From assembly GCA_026705925.1 (NCBI GenBank), contig JAPOZT010000015.1, forward strand, positions 124,001 to 188,000: 64,000 nt of DNA, read 5' to 3'. Under the pieces are notes generated by a model that saw nothing but the letters and a program-made list of their open reading frames with translations, made no database searches and was not told the origin of the DNA. Below are positions 42,026 to 51,840 of this stretch, piece by piece. A program made the position numbers and the translations under genes. This DNA is from Gemmatimonadota bacterium. GTDB taxonomy: Bacteria; JAAXHH01. Within the stretch, counting starts at the first letter, position 1; each line of letters starts with the position of its first letter.

Positions 42026-44416
42026 CTACCTGTAACCCAGAGCATCAATCGGATTCGCCAGCGCGGATTTGACCGACTGGTACGCAACAGTAAGTAAAGC
42101 GATTATTAGTCCGGAGAGTCCGGTATAGAGAAACACGTGGAAATCAAGGCTGATCCGGAACGCAAAATCCCCCAACCATCGGTTCATGGCGTAATAGGCA
42201 ACGGGCCAAGCCAGGCCGTTGGCCATGAGTACCAGTATGGCGGGCTCTTTCAGCATCATAAACACGATCTGAAACACTGAAGCACCGAGTGCTTTGCGAA
42301 CGGCGGTCTCGTGCGTTCGCCGCTCAGCCAGTAGCGAAGCAAGTCCGAGTAGACCCAGACAGGCGATCAAAACCGTTACGGTCGTATAGATGGCCAAGAG
42401 TCTCCCAAGACGGTTTTCGGCCTCGTACAACCGGTCGAAATCATCTGTCATGAATGAATAAGCCAGCGGAAAACCCGGATAGATCGTCCTCCACACGTTT
42501 TCTACCGCGCCTACGACTTCGGTTACGTTTTGCGAGTCGAACCGGATCGTGATATGTCCCAACTTCGTACCCGGCACGAGCATCAACGGTTCAATTTCAT
42601 GATGCAGAGAACGCAGGTGAAAGTCCTCGACGACGCCAATAACCGTCAAAACAAGGTTCTCACCTAAGACCAGTTGTTTGTCCAAGGCCGATGAAGGAGC
42701 GTCCCAGCCGAGTCGTTGACGTGTCGTCTCGTTGATGATAACAGGCTGATCCCAATCCGTGTCGAAAGTAGACTCGTTCGAGTAACTCCGCCCGGCAATC
42801 AACTCGATTCCAAGCGTTTCGACAAAGCCGGGTTCAACCTGGAGCAGTCCAATGTCTACCTGGTCGTACACCGTGCCATCTCGGGGCCGTACCGCCCTGG
42901 TATTTAGTATGCCCCGGCCTCCCGAAATACCCGGTACGAAACGCGACTCCGTCACGCCGAGGACGGACGGATTCTCCAATAGTGTCCTCTTGAACACCGG
43001 ATACCGCTCCCGCACACCGCCAATGCTCGCGTTGATCACCATTAGTTGATCTTGGTCAAATCCCAGGTGTTTTTGTCGGAAATAGTCGGATTGCCTGGAC
43101 GTAATCACCGTGCAGATTAGTAAAACCAGGGATATGGCGAACTGTATGACGATCAGCGATCGCCTCAACATCGGTTTTTTAGTATTTCCTTTTCCAGTAC
43201 CCCGAAGTGCGTTCGCCGGTTTTAAACCCGCAAGGAAGAAAAAGGCGTAGAAACCGGACACCGCACTCACTAAAAACACCGCGGCCAATATGAACAATCC
43301 TGAAGTACGGATATCCGAGACGATGCTTAAATCCATTCCGAACAGTTCACCCATCGGAAGGATCAGGACCAGTTGAATCACACATAGAACCAAAGCCGCC
43401 CCGATCAACACCATGGTTTCGCTCAAGAATTGAAGAACAATGTGATAACTCCGGGCACCTAGTGCCCTTCTCAATCCAATCTCCGCGACCCTGTCTGCCG
43501 AACGCGCGGTTACTAGGTTTAAAAAACTGAAACAACCTATGATGAAAACGAAGAGTGCGCCTGTTAGAAGCAAGTAGACATAGGCCGCATCGGTGTTGTT
43601 GCCCAACTCGGCATCTAAGTTTGAATTTAGGTGGATATCTACGAGGGGTTGCAGGTAGAACGGTTCATAGGTGCCGCTTTGTGACACCAGGTTGGGTTCT
43701 ATGTTGCGCTTGACCAGATCCAGAAGGCCTTTTTCGACCATTTCGGGAGATGCTCCGTGCGCCAGCAGGATATACGTGAAGTAACGGGCATCCGTCCAGC
43801 GTTCGAGTACCGTTTCGTAATAGATCTTGGTTCTTGTCACGATCGAAATGAAGAAGTGGGCGTTAAAGTGTGCGTCTGAAGGCAGGTCCTCAATCACTCC
43901 CTTCACCGTCAGATCGAACATGTAGTCGGCCTTGATGACCTTGCCGAGGGGGTTTTCCCGGCCAAAGTATTTTTCCGCGGTTGTCCTGCTGATTACGACG
44001 GAGTAGGGATCGTCCAACGCGGTTTCCGGGTCGCCTGCAATAAAGGAAAAGGTAAAGACATCGAACATCCCGGCATCCGCCCAGTACACCAGGTCTTCGT
44101 AGAAAACTTGATCTTCGTACGCCATCACCCACGATCCGGCAGGTGGCAGGAATCGCGTGAATCCAACGACATCGGGTATCTCTCTGTACATGGTTGGTCC
44201 CATAGCTGCCGGATGCTGCCCCTTGTTCCCCTGTACGACACGGTAAATCCGATCAGCGTTCTCATGGAACCGGTCGTAATTCAGCTCATACCGCACATAG
44301 GACAGCATAACCACACAGCACGCCAACCCTCCAGCAAGACCGAAGATGTTTATCAGCGCATAGCCTTTGTGCCGGACCAAGTGCCTGAAGGCGAGGATCA
44401 AACTGTTGCTCACCAT
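42026..44416 (-). CDS. FtsX/MacB-type ABC transporter permease
   Basis: A 796-residue membrane protein with the MacB periplasmic core between helix 1 (GYALINIFGLAGGLACCVVM) and a first FtsX domain (LLTGALFVFIIGCFSFLNLV, TARSADRVAEIGLRRALGAR), then a second core and a final FtsX domain (GLLGLASLLAERRTHETAVR, KALGASVFQIVFMML). Proteins of this duplicated type form mechanotransmission or export systems with an ATPase; no ATPase is adjacent. GGGAGGATACA precedes the ATG. The gene looks more AT-rich, with more A/T-ending codons than its neighbours, which may mean a different origin. It stands alone between other functions. Confidence 0.9.
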   Translation of the reverse strand: MVSNSLILAFRHLVRHKGYALINIFGLAGGLACCVVMLSYVRYELNYDRFHENADRIYRVVQGNKGQHPAAMGPTMYREIPDVVGFTRFLPPAGSWVMAYEDQVFYEDLVYWADAGMFDVFTFSFIAGDPETALDDPYSVVISRTTAEKYFGRENPLGKVIKADYMFDLTVKGVIEDLPSDAHFNAHFFISIVTRTKIYYETVLERWTDARYFTYILLAHGASPEMVEKGLLDLVKRNIEPNLVSQSGTYEPFYLQPLVDIHLNSNLDAELGNNTDAAYVYLLLTGALFVFIIGCFSFLNLVTARSADRVAEIGLRRALGARSYHIVLQFLSETMVLIGAALVLCVIQLVLILPMGELFGMDLSIVSDIRTSGLFILAAVFLVSAVSGFYAFFFLAGLKPANALRGTGKGNTKKPMLRRSLIVIQFAISLVLLICTVITSRQSDYFRQKHLGFDQDQLMVINASIGGVRERYPVFKRTLLENPSVLGVTESRFVPGISGGRGILNTRAVRPRDGTVYDQVDIGLLQVEPGFVETLGIELIAGRSYSNESTFDTDWDQPVIINETTRQRLGWDAPSSALDKQLVLGENLVLTVIGVVEDFHLRSLHHEIEPLMLVPGTKLGHITIRFDSQNVTEVVGAVENVWRTIYPGFPLAYSFMTDDFDRLYEAENRLGRLLAIYTTVTVLIACLGLLGLASLLAERRTHETAVRKALGASVFQIVFMMLKEPAILVLMANGLAWPVAYYAMNRWLGDFAFRISLDFHVFLYTGLSGLIIALLTVAYQSVKSALANPIDALGYR

Positions 44417-44500
44417 TGTATCCTCCCATCGGTCCAGTCAGTCGGGTCAACTCGGTCGATCTAGGCGTCCAGTAACAGTACTTACCCTGTCGTTCTTCTA

Positions 44501-45484
44501 CTATACTAGTCGGTACACATCAGATAAAAGTTCGTAGGACCGCAGCCGGGCTTTGAAATCGTGGGTGATGGTTACGGCCATGACCTCTTCGGCTCCGAAC
44601 TGGCCGGCAAGCCGGTCGATGGTGTCCCGGACCTGGTCCGGACTGCCCACGGCCGCCAGGCGAAACTTGTCGTCCAGAAAGGCTTTCTCGGCTTCGCTGA
44701 ACCGGTGTTTTTCCGCTTCCTCCACGGTAGGTACGACGTTGCTGGGCTTGCCCGAGGCGAAGCGGGCGAAGAGCAGGTCTCGGCTGAGTGCGAGGCGTTG
44801 GGCCTCCGCCTCGGTATCGGCGCAGATGACGTTGATGGCGATGCAGGCCTCGGGCTGCGGCGACTGGCCGGAGGGCTCGAAATAGTGCCGATAGTATTCG
44901 AGGATGCGCGGGTCGATGTTGCTGTTGATGAACAGGGCGAAATTGTAGGGCAGTCCCAACCGGGCGGCGAGCATGGCGCTTTCCGGACTGGACCCGAGCA
45001 TCCAGACGGGAGGCGGAGACTGGATGGGCGGCGTGACCCGCGGCTCGAAGTCCCTGTTCTGCAGGATCTCCACCAGCTGGGCGACGAGTTCGGGGAACTG
45101 CTCGAACCGGGGACCCGCGCCCGGCGACAGCATCCGGGCCGTCTTCATGTCGCCGCCGGGCGCCCGTCCGACCCCCAGGTCGACCCGGTCCGGGTAGAGA
45201 TTCGTGAGCACGGCGAAACTCTCGGCGACTTTGAAGGGGCTGTAATAGGGCAGCATGACGCCCCCGGAACCGATCCGCATGTCCTTCGTGGCGGCCCCGA
45301 TGGCGGCGAGCAGCACTTCGGGCGAACTGCCGGCCAGGCAGTGGGCGTTGTGGTGCTCGGACACCCAGAAGCGCCGGTAGCCCAGTCGTTCGGCCTCCCT
45401 GGCCATGGTCAGGGTTTCCTGGAAGGCCTGAACAGCCGTTACGCCTTCACGTATGGGTGACTGGTCGAGTATGGACAGATTCAT
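44501..45484 (-). CDS. LLM-class (luciferase-like) flavin-dependent oxidoreductase
   Basis: A 327-residue TIM-barrel flavin monooxygenase-like protein. The opening LSILDQSPIREG and the block RFWVSEHHNAHCLAGSSPEVLLAAIG match the MsnO8/alkanal-monooxygenase-like subgroup. DLGVGRAPGGDMKTARML and WMLGSSPESAMLAARLGLPY follow. The protein should be cytoplasmic and use reduced FMN or F420; the substrate is unknown. It lies 33 bases after the large membrane protein on the same strand. Confidence 0.92.
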   Translation of the reverse strand: MNLSILDQSPIREGVTAVQAFQETLTMAREAERLGYRRFWVSEHHNAHCLAGSSPEVLLAAIGAATKDMRIGSGGVMLPYYSPFKVAESFAVLTNLYPDRVDLGVGRAPGGDMKTARMLSPGAGPRFEQFPELVAQLVEILQNRDFEPRVTPPIQSPPPVWMLGSSPESAMLAARLGLPYNFALFINSNIDPRILEYYRHYFEPSGQSPQPEACIAINVICADTEAEAQRLALSRDLLFARFASGKPSNVVPTVEEAEKHRFSEAEKAFLDDKFRLAAVGSPDQVRDTIDRLAGQFGAEEVMAVTITHDFKARLRSYELLSDVYRLV

Positions 45485-45517
45485 AATAGATTGGCTGCTC
45501 CTTTTCGAGTCGCTTCT

Positions 45518-47500
45518 TTACCAGCCGTCCACGACGTGTCCGGCACCCGGGAACCAGACCGCGTCCACCAGGAAGGTGAGGAATACGCCCAGGGCATAGC
45601 CGGCGAGAATGCCGATAAACAGCGGCTGGCCCTTGCGATAGAGCGCTACGCCACCGAGGCGAAGGACCGCCGTCTTGACGATCCAGACAATCAGGATGGA
45701 AAGGAAGGCCATATCCGCCGCGTAGGTGGTGACGATCCCGAATCCCACGGGATGAAGGGGCCAGAAGTGTAGCCGGTGATGGGCCCAGACCAGAAATGTC
45801 GAGATCAGGACGCCGCTCAAAACCATGGTCAGCTGGGATTGCGTCATGGCCTGCGGGTTCGTAAGAAAAGTCTCCAACTGCGCCCAGTAACCCTTCGCCC
45901 CGGATTCGAAACCACCTGCCGTGAGCTGGGACGCCCCCATGTCATATCCCAGATAGAGCGTATACACCACGGCGGTCATGAAACCGATGGCCAGCGAAAG
46001 TGCGATGGCGCCGAATACCCCCCTGCCCACGCCGCCGATTACATCACCTACCTTTGCGGCATGGGCCATGGAACACATGCCAAGTGTCCTCCAGTTTCGG
46101 GTGAAGGTCTGGCACAGCCACATCCCCGTGATGGTCCGGGCGTTGATGTGCTCCGATCCGACAAACCTGAAGGTGATTTCGTTTGCGCTGTTATAGGGTA
46201 GGTCCAGCGACGCCAGGCCGGTCTCCGCCACCACGCGGGTTACGCCCATGTACAGGATCAGCAGCACGAACATCATGAGGGCCACGACCCAGAGCGTCAT
46301 GCCGCTGCTCCACAGGAGGAAAACCATGTAAATCGAACCGACGGAGAAAGATAGCACGGCCGTACGGTACGAGAAGAACTCCCGCGAATCATCGATTTCA
46401 GGCGCCCTTCCCAGGGCTTTCCGGATCACGTCGCGGATATGCCTCCGTGCCATCCACAGCCCGAACAGCACGAAGACGAAAAACCCGGACAGGTGCTGGA
46501 AGTGCATCATTTCCAGAGGACCCGGCACGCCGACGCGGGTCATCACGCCCTGCTGCACGATGCGGATGAGGTAGAACAGCCAGACGCTGAGCAGCACTTC
46601 CACCCGCGTGAAGTAGGCCACCCCGATCAGCAGGAAGTTCAGACGAATCTGGATGGGATGAAAAGCTTCGTACAGGGTGAGGGGAAAGGCGTGCCCCGCG
46701 CCGAGGGGGATGACGGGCACGAGGCCAAAGAAACTGCCCACATTCCAGGTCATGATGAACAGCGTGAGGCCGAAACCCCACCAGAACAATTTCACACGGG
46801 CGATTCTGGGAAACAGGGCCCTGTCCTCCGCGCCGTCTACCAGCGAGAGCGGCACCTGGGCCAGGGGGAAGGCCAGGCGCTCGTGTTCGACCCACTGCTT
46901 CCGGAGCATGACCATGATCGATGCGCCGACCATGAACAGGGCGATGTAGAACGTCACCCACCAGAACATGGGCACGAACCAGATCTGCCAGCGTATGTTT
47001 CTCGTGGAATACACGCCTTCGTAGAACTGGTTCAGCCCGCCAAGGTGGTTCGGGACCACCAGCCAGGACGGCAGATAGTCGAGGAACAGGTCCGCCCACC
47101 GGTTTTCCGGCGTGGCGTGGTAGAAAGGGCCGCTGATGATGGATACCGCGTAATTACTGAAGGCCCAGCCGGGTATGACGGAAGCCGTGAAGACCAGGAA
47201 GAAGATCACGATGAGTTCCTGGCTGGTGAACGGACGGCTGAAACCCGATAGTTTCAGAAAGGGATTGACCAGGAGGACCATCAGGAGGAAAGGCAGCAGC
47301 GCCGCGACCGGAAGGTGTGTGACCGTGATGAATGAGCCGCGTGTAACGAATTCGGAAGAGATCGACCAGATGGTCAACAGAATGGTGAAGACGCATCCGA
47401 TCACCACGGCCCTGAGCGTGAGGCCGGCGGAAACGGGCCGCGCTACGGGAGTTGCGGAGGACCTTTCCCGATCGGAGTGTGGCAATGTGGCTGTGGACAT
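45518..47500 (-). CDS. Large multi-pass membrane protein, DUF6785/DUF6784-like
   Basis: A 660-residue inner-membrane protein with about 14 to 16 hydrophobic helices. Text such as FTSQELIVIFFLVFTASVIP, RKQWVEHERLAFPLAQVPLS and MGVTRVVAETGLASLDLPYN resembles proteins annotated DUF6785 (N-terminal) and DUF6784 (C-terminal), which are distantly like oligopeptide transporters of the OPT group. Transport is likely, but the substrate is not known. I place it by recalled likeness, without a search. The gene is flanked by LLM and TIM-barrel genes on the same strand. Confidence 0.8.
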   Translation of the reverse strand: MSTATLPHSDRERSSATPVARPVSAGLTLRAVVIGCVFTILLTIWSISSEFVTRGSFITVTHLPVAALLPFLLMVLLVNPFLKLSGFSRPFTSQELIVIFFLVFTASVIPGWAFSNYAVSIISGPFYHATPENRWADLFLDYLPSWLVVPNHLGGLNQFYEGVYSTRNIRWQIWFVPMFWWVTFYIALFMVGASIMVMLRKQWVEHERLAFPLAQVPLSLVDGAEDRALFPRIARVKLFWWGFGLTLFIMTWNVGSFFGLVPVIPLGAGHAFPLTLYEAFHPIQIRLNFLLIGVAYFTRVEVLLSVWLFYLIRIVQQGVMTRVGVPGPLEMMHFQHLSGFFVFVLFGLWMARRHIRDVIRKALGRAPEIDDSREFFSYRTAVLSFSVGSIYMVFLLWSSGMTLWVVALMMFVLLILYMGVTRVVAETGLASLDLPYNSANEITFRFVGSEHINARTITGMWLCQTFTRNWRTLGMCSMAHAAKVGDVIGGVGRGVFGAIALSLAIGFMTAVVYTLYLGYDMGASQLTAGGFESGAKGYWAQLETFLTNPQAMTQSQLTMVLSGVLISTFLVWAHHRLHFWPLHPVGFGIVTTYAADMAFLSILIVWIVKTAVLRLGGVALYRKGQPLFIGILAGYALGVFLTFLVDAVWFPGAGHVVDGW

Positions 47501-47604
47501 GGTCGCAGGGGTGTATGCGGGGCGGACTGTGGACTATGCCTACTATTGAACCGGTCCGTTCCAATTCACGCGTTCACGACGCATTCACGCGCCTTTCCTC
47601 GAAA

Positions 47605-48435
47605 TTACGCGTCTTCCACGCACGCCCGAAGCCTTGCCAGTCCTTTTCGTGCCGTGGTCACCGGCCCTTCGGCCCAGTAGGCGGGATTGAACAGTTCGAG
47701 CGACAGCATGCCCCGGTATTCCTGCCGTTCCAGGCTGGCGACGATCTCGTCCCAGGGCGCTTCGCCATCTCCGGGATAGACCCGGTGCTCGTCTTCGATG
47801 TCCGTACGGGACGGGTCTGCAGGATAGTCGTTCATGTGGACCAGGCCCAGGCGGCCGGGATCGAGGTAGTCCATCCCGTGCTGGTGCCCGCTTCCCTTGT
47901 ACATGTGAAAGATGTCCGTCAGCAGTCTGGCGTCACGCACCCCGCTCTCGGCGGCCACGAGCAGGGCTTCTCCGACCGTTCCCAGCGTCCGGGACACCCC
48001 CCAGAACTCCAGCAGGGGTTTCGGGGAGAAATCCGAAACCGCCTCCGTCAGTTCAGCGAATCTCCGGGCGACGGAAAAAAGGTCTACTTCCCGGTCGTGG
48101 ATCCCCTTCGGGGCCGTGGCTACAAAGGGGCATTCCAGGACCTGCGCCATTTCGAAGCACCGTCGTGCCTCTTCCAGTCCCCGGGCATGCCGGTCTTTTT
48201 CGGGAACAGCCCATTCGAAGAAGGCGATCAGGTTCACGATCCGGATGCCCCGTCCTGCAGCGTGGTTCCGCAGTTGTGTCAACGTTCCGCCCGCTTCGAC
48301 CCAGGCATCGATTTCCTCCACCCAGGGTTCGATCCCGTCATATCCGGCATCGGCCGCGATATCCACGTATTCCAGCACGGAAACACCGGGCGATCGGATC
48401 GTACTCGTGTTGAGGCAGTAGTCAAAGCGTCCCAT
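47605..48435 (-). CDS. Sugar phosphate isomerase/epimerase-like TIM barrel
   Basis: A 276-residue xylose-isomerase-like barrel, the third in this window. The metal-ligand regions are PLLEFWGVSRTLG, ARLLTDIFHMYKGSG, LGLVHMNDYPADPS and GMLSLELFNPAYW. AGGGAAGC in GGAGGGAAGCAATCG precedes ATG 48435, which settles the start; the frame upstream to 48486 is not needed. It may act with the membrane protein and the LLM enzyme downstream. The reaction is unknown. Confidence 0.88.
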   Translation of the reverse strand: MGRFDYCLNTSTIRSPGVSVLEYVDIAADAGYDGIEPWVEEIDAWVEAGGTLTQLRNHAAGRGIRIVNLIAFFEWAVPEKDRHARGLEEARRCFEMAQVLECPFVATAPKGIHDREVDLFSVARRFAELTEAVSDFSPKPLLEFWGVSRTLGTVGEALLVAAESGVRDARLLTDIFHMYKGSGHQHGMDYLDPGRLGLVHMNDYPADPSRTDIEDEHRVYPGDGEAPWDEIVASLERQEYRGMLSLELFNPAYWAEGPVTTARKGLARLRACVEDA

Positions 48436-48560
48436 CGATTGCTTCCCTCCGAGAGTCCGCCGTTTCAACCGATTCGGGTCGGGCACGGACGGTGCAACGG
48501 CTAAGTCTATTTGCTTGGTTCAGGCTTCGAATCAATTTAGTGTATGTTACAAAAAAAAGT

Positions 48561-48594
48561 ACCGTTTTAACGGTTTTCTTCTATATTGTATACC
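48561..48594 (+). promoter_or_regulatory. Operator-like palindrome and promoter in the divergent gap
   Basis: ACCGTT-TT-AACGGT (48561-48574) is a 6-bp inverted repeat around TT in an AT-rich stretch of an otherwise GC-rich genome. TTTTAA (48565-48570) with an 18-base spacer to TATACC (48589-48594) could be a promoter for the binding-protein gene, so the palindrome would cover the -35. A cobalamin riboswitch was looked for and is not present. Confidence 0.4.
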
Positions 48595-48626
48595 GCTTTA
48601 AACAGTACCTCGTCCAGTACCCCGCA

Positions 48627-49571
48627 ATGATGACGTCAGGATCGAATGTGAGATACGTTTCGCGCTTCCCGAGGTTTGTTCTTCTCCTTAGTTTCCTGCT
48701 GATTTCCAGGTTTGCTGCCGGTCAGGTGACCGAAACGGATGTCATCGGTTCCGCCGTGACTCTTCAGGGTACTCCGGAACGAATCATATCGCTCATACCG
48801 AGCAACACGGAACTGCTTTTCGCCGTGGGCGCGGGAAGTTCGGTCGTGGGGGTCACGAACTACTGCGATTATCCACCGGAAGCCACGGAAATTGAAAAGA
48901 TCGGCGACGTCACGACGATGAGTCTCGAGAAAATCGTGGCGCTCGATCCTGATCTCGTACTGGCCTCAAAGGGAAACGCCAGAGAACTGGTATACAGCCT
49001 TAAAGCACTGGATATTCCGGTGTTCGTCCTCGACCCCCAGTCGATCGAGGATGTGCTCGATGCGATCGGCACGGTGGGCAGGCTTGTCGGGCGCGAGGAA
49101 TTGGCACGCGAGCTTACCGACGAGTACCGCCAACGGCTGGCTGCGGTGGCGGAGCGCATCGACGGCCTGACCGAAAACGAACGTCCCAGGATATTCGTCG
49201 GCAGCCCCTTCCGGGACGAGAACTGGACCCCCGGACCTGAAACGTTCACTTCGGCCGTGATTCAACGGGCCGGCGGGCGGAACGTGGCCGACGACCTGGC
49301 ACCGGGTACGTGGGCGGTGTACAACCTGGAAAACATCGTGTCAAAGGATCCCCAGGTCCTCCTTTCCACGCTGGGTGAAGGACAGGACGCGGAGGAAGTC
49401 CGGGCGAGATATCTGGAAAGGGCGAAGTCGCTGAAAGGCTGGCAGGGCCTGGACGCCGTGCGCAATGAACGCATCGTCCTGATCCCCGAAAACTGGCTGC
49501 TTCGTCCCGCACCCAGGCTCTTCCGCGCGATCGAGACCCTGGCGGTCGCCTTGCATCCGAACCTTTTCTGA
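48627..49571 (+). CDS. BtuF-like periplasmic binding protein
   Basis: A helical-backbone metal/cobalamin-type receptor of about 314 residues from ATG 48627. A signal segment FVLLLSFLLISRFAAG is followed by the family start PERIISLIPSNTELLFAVGA, then VGVTNYCDYPPEATEIEKIG, DVTTMSLEKIVALDPDLVLA and, later, NRIVLIPENWLLRPAPRL-like text. Relatives bind vitamin B12, haem or siderophores for BtuCD-type importers. No permease or ATPase is adjacent; the ABC protein downstream is an exporter. The start could also be ATG 48630 or GTG 48648. A longer frame from 48492 would cover the promoter and is unlikely. Confidence 0.85.
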   Translation: MMTSGSNVRYVSRFPRFVLLLSFLLISRFAAGQVTETDVIGSAVTLQGTPERIISLIPSNTELLFAVGAGSSVVGVTNYCDYPPEATEIEKIGDVTTMSLEKIVALDPDLVLASKGNARELVYSLKALDIPVFVLDPQSIEDVLDAIGTVGRLVGREELARELTDEYRQRLAAVAERIDGLTENERPRIFVGSPFRDENWTPGPETFTSAVIQRAGGRNVADDLAPGTWAVYNLENIVSKDPQVLLSTLGEGQDAEEVRARYLERAKSLKGWQGLDAVRNERIVLIPENWLLRPAPRLFRAIETLAVALHPNLF

Positions 49572-49644
49572 TTTTCCGGACCTATCTCGGATTGGTCCCT
49601 GACTGAAGATTCAGTACGAAACTAAACCCAACCGTACCTCTTCC

Positions 49645-51837
49645 ATGCCGCTGATCAACAAGATTCCATCCGAACTGACCCATCTGATCCGGTCCGGCCT
49701 GCCCGCAGGCGAGGACCATGGCGATCTCCTTTTCGCCTGCAAGACCGACCTGGCGCCAGACGGCCGCATTGACGAATCGATGCTGGCCGTGACCCGGCGG
49801 CACCTGGTGGTTGCAACCCGGTCCGACGGGGCTTGGACGCTGACCCATTCCCTGTCCCTGGCGAAGATCGACGGCCTGACCGTGGAGCCCCTGGTCGGTG
49901 CGAGTGCACTCGTGGCCGAGGTGGACGGTAAGAGCATTCGGCTGCTCCGGTACACCCATGCCGTGGCGCAGGACATGACCGACGCCGTCGAGTCTCTGTT
50001 GCACCTGATCGGCCCCGACGGCAGCACGGATCACACGGAGCCCGTTGCCGAGGAACCGGTCCCGGACTGGTCGAGCCGCGAGGCCCACCTGCGCACGTTT
50101 GGGCGATTGTGGTCTTTCTGCCTGCCCCACTGGCGCAAGCTGGTCATCGCCATGGTGGTCACGGTTGCCGCGTCGGCTATCGACCTGCTGCCCCCGTACC
50201 TGACCATGATCCTCGTCGACCAGGTCCTGGTGGACCAGAGCATGTTCATTTGGCTACCTACGATCGTCGCGCTCCTGGCCGTTTCCCGGATCGTCCATAC
50301 CGGGGTGACCATCATCAGCGGGAGAATGCTGGCCGTGCTGGGAGACCGCCTGGCCTACGACGCGCGGTCCGAACTGCTGAACGTGCTGCAGCTCCTGCCC
50401 CTCAAGTACTATGACATGCAGCAGACGGGCGGTCTCATGGCCCGCATCGCCCGGGACGCCAAGTCGATCCACTACTTCTGGATCGATTTCGCACCGCAGG
50501 TGGTCCAGCAGGGACTGCTCGTGATCGGCATGACCGCAGTACTGTTCTACCTCAACTGGGAGCTGGCGCTCCTCGTCCTGATCCCCATTCCCGCCATTAT
50601 CTTCGCCTCGGTCCATATCAAGCGGTACCTGATGTGGTTCTACGGCAGGTCGTGGGACAGTTGGGCGACCTTCTTCGAGCGGGTGAACGACGCGCTGGCC
50701 GGCATCCGGGTCGTGAAGATCTTCGCCCAGGAGAAACGGCAAAGCCGGGACATGCAGCTCGAGAACGAGAAGGTGTTCACGGCCGAACGCAACATCCATG
50801 TCCGTTCGCGCACGGTGCGCCCGCTGCTCGCGTTCCTCGTGTCCGTGGGCGGACTGCTCGTTCTGTGGTACGGCGGCCTCCTGGTGCAGTCGAACGCTAT
50901 GACGATCGGCATGCTGGTGGCCTTCCTCCTCTACCTGGCCATGTTCTACAGTCCCGTGCAGCAACTGACCGGCATGGCCGATTGGATCCCGGAGATGATG
51001 ACGGCCATCACCCGGACTTTCGAAGTCATCGACAGTCCTATCGAGGAGTACACGCCGGCCGGGATCGTTGACGTGCCCCGATTTGAGGGCCGCCTGCAGT
51101 TGCAGGACGTCAATTTCGGTTACGTGGCGCATCAGCCGGTGCTGAAGGGGATCAACCTGCACGTCGAACCGGGCGAGATGATCGGGCTTGTGGGGCACTC
51201 GGGCGCCGGGAAGTCCACCCTGATCAAGCTGATGTGCCGATTCTACGACGTCGACGACGGGCGCATCCTGATCGATGGAACCGATGTGCGCCGTATGGAC
51301 CTGACGCAACTGCGCAGCCAGATCGGTTACGTGGAGCAGGACCCCTTCCTGTTCTCCGGTTCCGTGGCCGACAACATCCGCTTCGGCAACCAGGAAGCGT
51401 CCCGGGAGGAGATCATTGAGGCCGCCATCAACGCGAATGCCCACGAGTTCATCGTCAAGCTGCCCGATGGCTACGATACGCCCGTCGGGGAACGGGGCGG
51501 CAGGCTTTCCGGCGGGGAGCGCCAGCGGGTCGCGATCGCCCGGGCCATCCTGCACGACCCGAGGATCCTGATCCTCGACGAACCCACGTCGGCCCTCGAC
51601 CTGGAGACGGAGAAGAAGATCCAGGAAGCCCTGGGGCGGCTCATGGAGGGCCGCACGACGCTCGCCATCGCCCACCGCCTGTCCACCCTGAGAGACGCCG
51701 ACCGCCTGCTCGTCCTGAAAAACGGCGAGCCGGTGGAACTGGGCACCCACGAGGAGCTGCTGGACCGGCAGGGCGAGTATTACCGCCTGGTCCAGCTGCA
51801 CACCAACGTCTCCAGTATCGTGGGCGTGGAGGGGTAG
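49645..51837 (+). CDS. ABC exporter (fused TMD-NBD) with N-terminal extension
   Basis: A 730-residue half-transporter. About 120 residues precede the membrane part and look like a small beta-rich PH-type domain (SMLAVTRRHLVVATRSDGAW). The transmembrane domain (about 145-450) has six helices; the ATPase has Walker A GHSGAGKSTLIK, signature LSGGERQRVAIARA, Walker B ILILDEPTSALD and H-loop AIAHRLSTLRDAD. Exporters with this extension occur paired with DUF1854 proteins, some of them beside cyanophycin genes. The DUF1854 gene follows by 3 bases. The cargo is unknown; no cyanophycin synthetase is in the window. Confidence 0.92.
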   Translation: MPLINKIPSELTHLIRSGLPAGEDHGDLLFACKTDLAPDGRIDESMLAVTRRHLVVATRSDGAWTLTHSLSLAKIDGLTVEPLVGASALVAEVDGKSIRLLRYTHAVAQDMTDAVESLLHLIGPDGSTDHTEPVAEEPVPDWSSREAHLRTFGRLWSFCLPHWRKLVIAMVVTVAASAIDLLPPYLTMILVDQVLVDQSMFIWLPTIVALLAVSRIVHTGVTIISGRMLAVLGDRLAYDARSELLNVLQLLPLKYYDMQQTGGLMARIARDAKSIHYFWIDFAPQVVQQGLLVIGMTAVLFYLNWELALLVLIPIPAIIFASVHIKRYLMWFYGRSWDSWATFFERVNDALAGIRVVKIFAQEKRQSRDMQLENEKVFTAERNIHVRSRTVRPLLAFLVSVGGLLVLWYGGLLVQSNAMTIGMLVAFLLYLAMFYSPVQQLTGMADWIPEMMTAITRTFEVIDSPIEEYTPAGIVDVPRFEGRLQLQDVNFGYVAHQPVLKGINLHVEPGEMIGLVGHSGAGKSTLIKLMCRFYDVDDGRILIDGTDVRRMDLTQLRSQIGYVEQDPFLFSGSVADNIRFGNQEASREEIIEAAINANAHEFIVKLPDGYDTPVGERGGRLSGGERQRVAIARAILHDPRILILDEPTSALDLETEKKIQEALGRLMEGRTTLAIAHRLSTLRDADRLLVLKNGEPVELGTHEELLDRQGEYYRLVQLHTNVSSIVGVEG

Positions 51838-51840
51838 TAC

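Noticed and set aside
48436..48626. Cobalamin riboswitch before the BtuF-like gene
   Set aside because: The gap is short and AT-rich, and I find no B12-box-like sequence or the expected long multistem fold.
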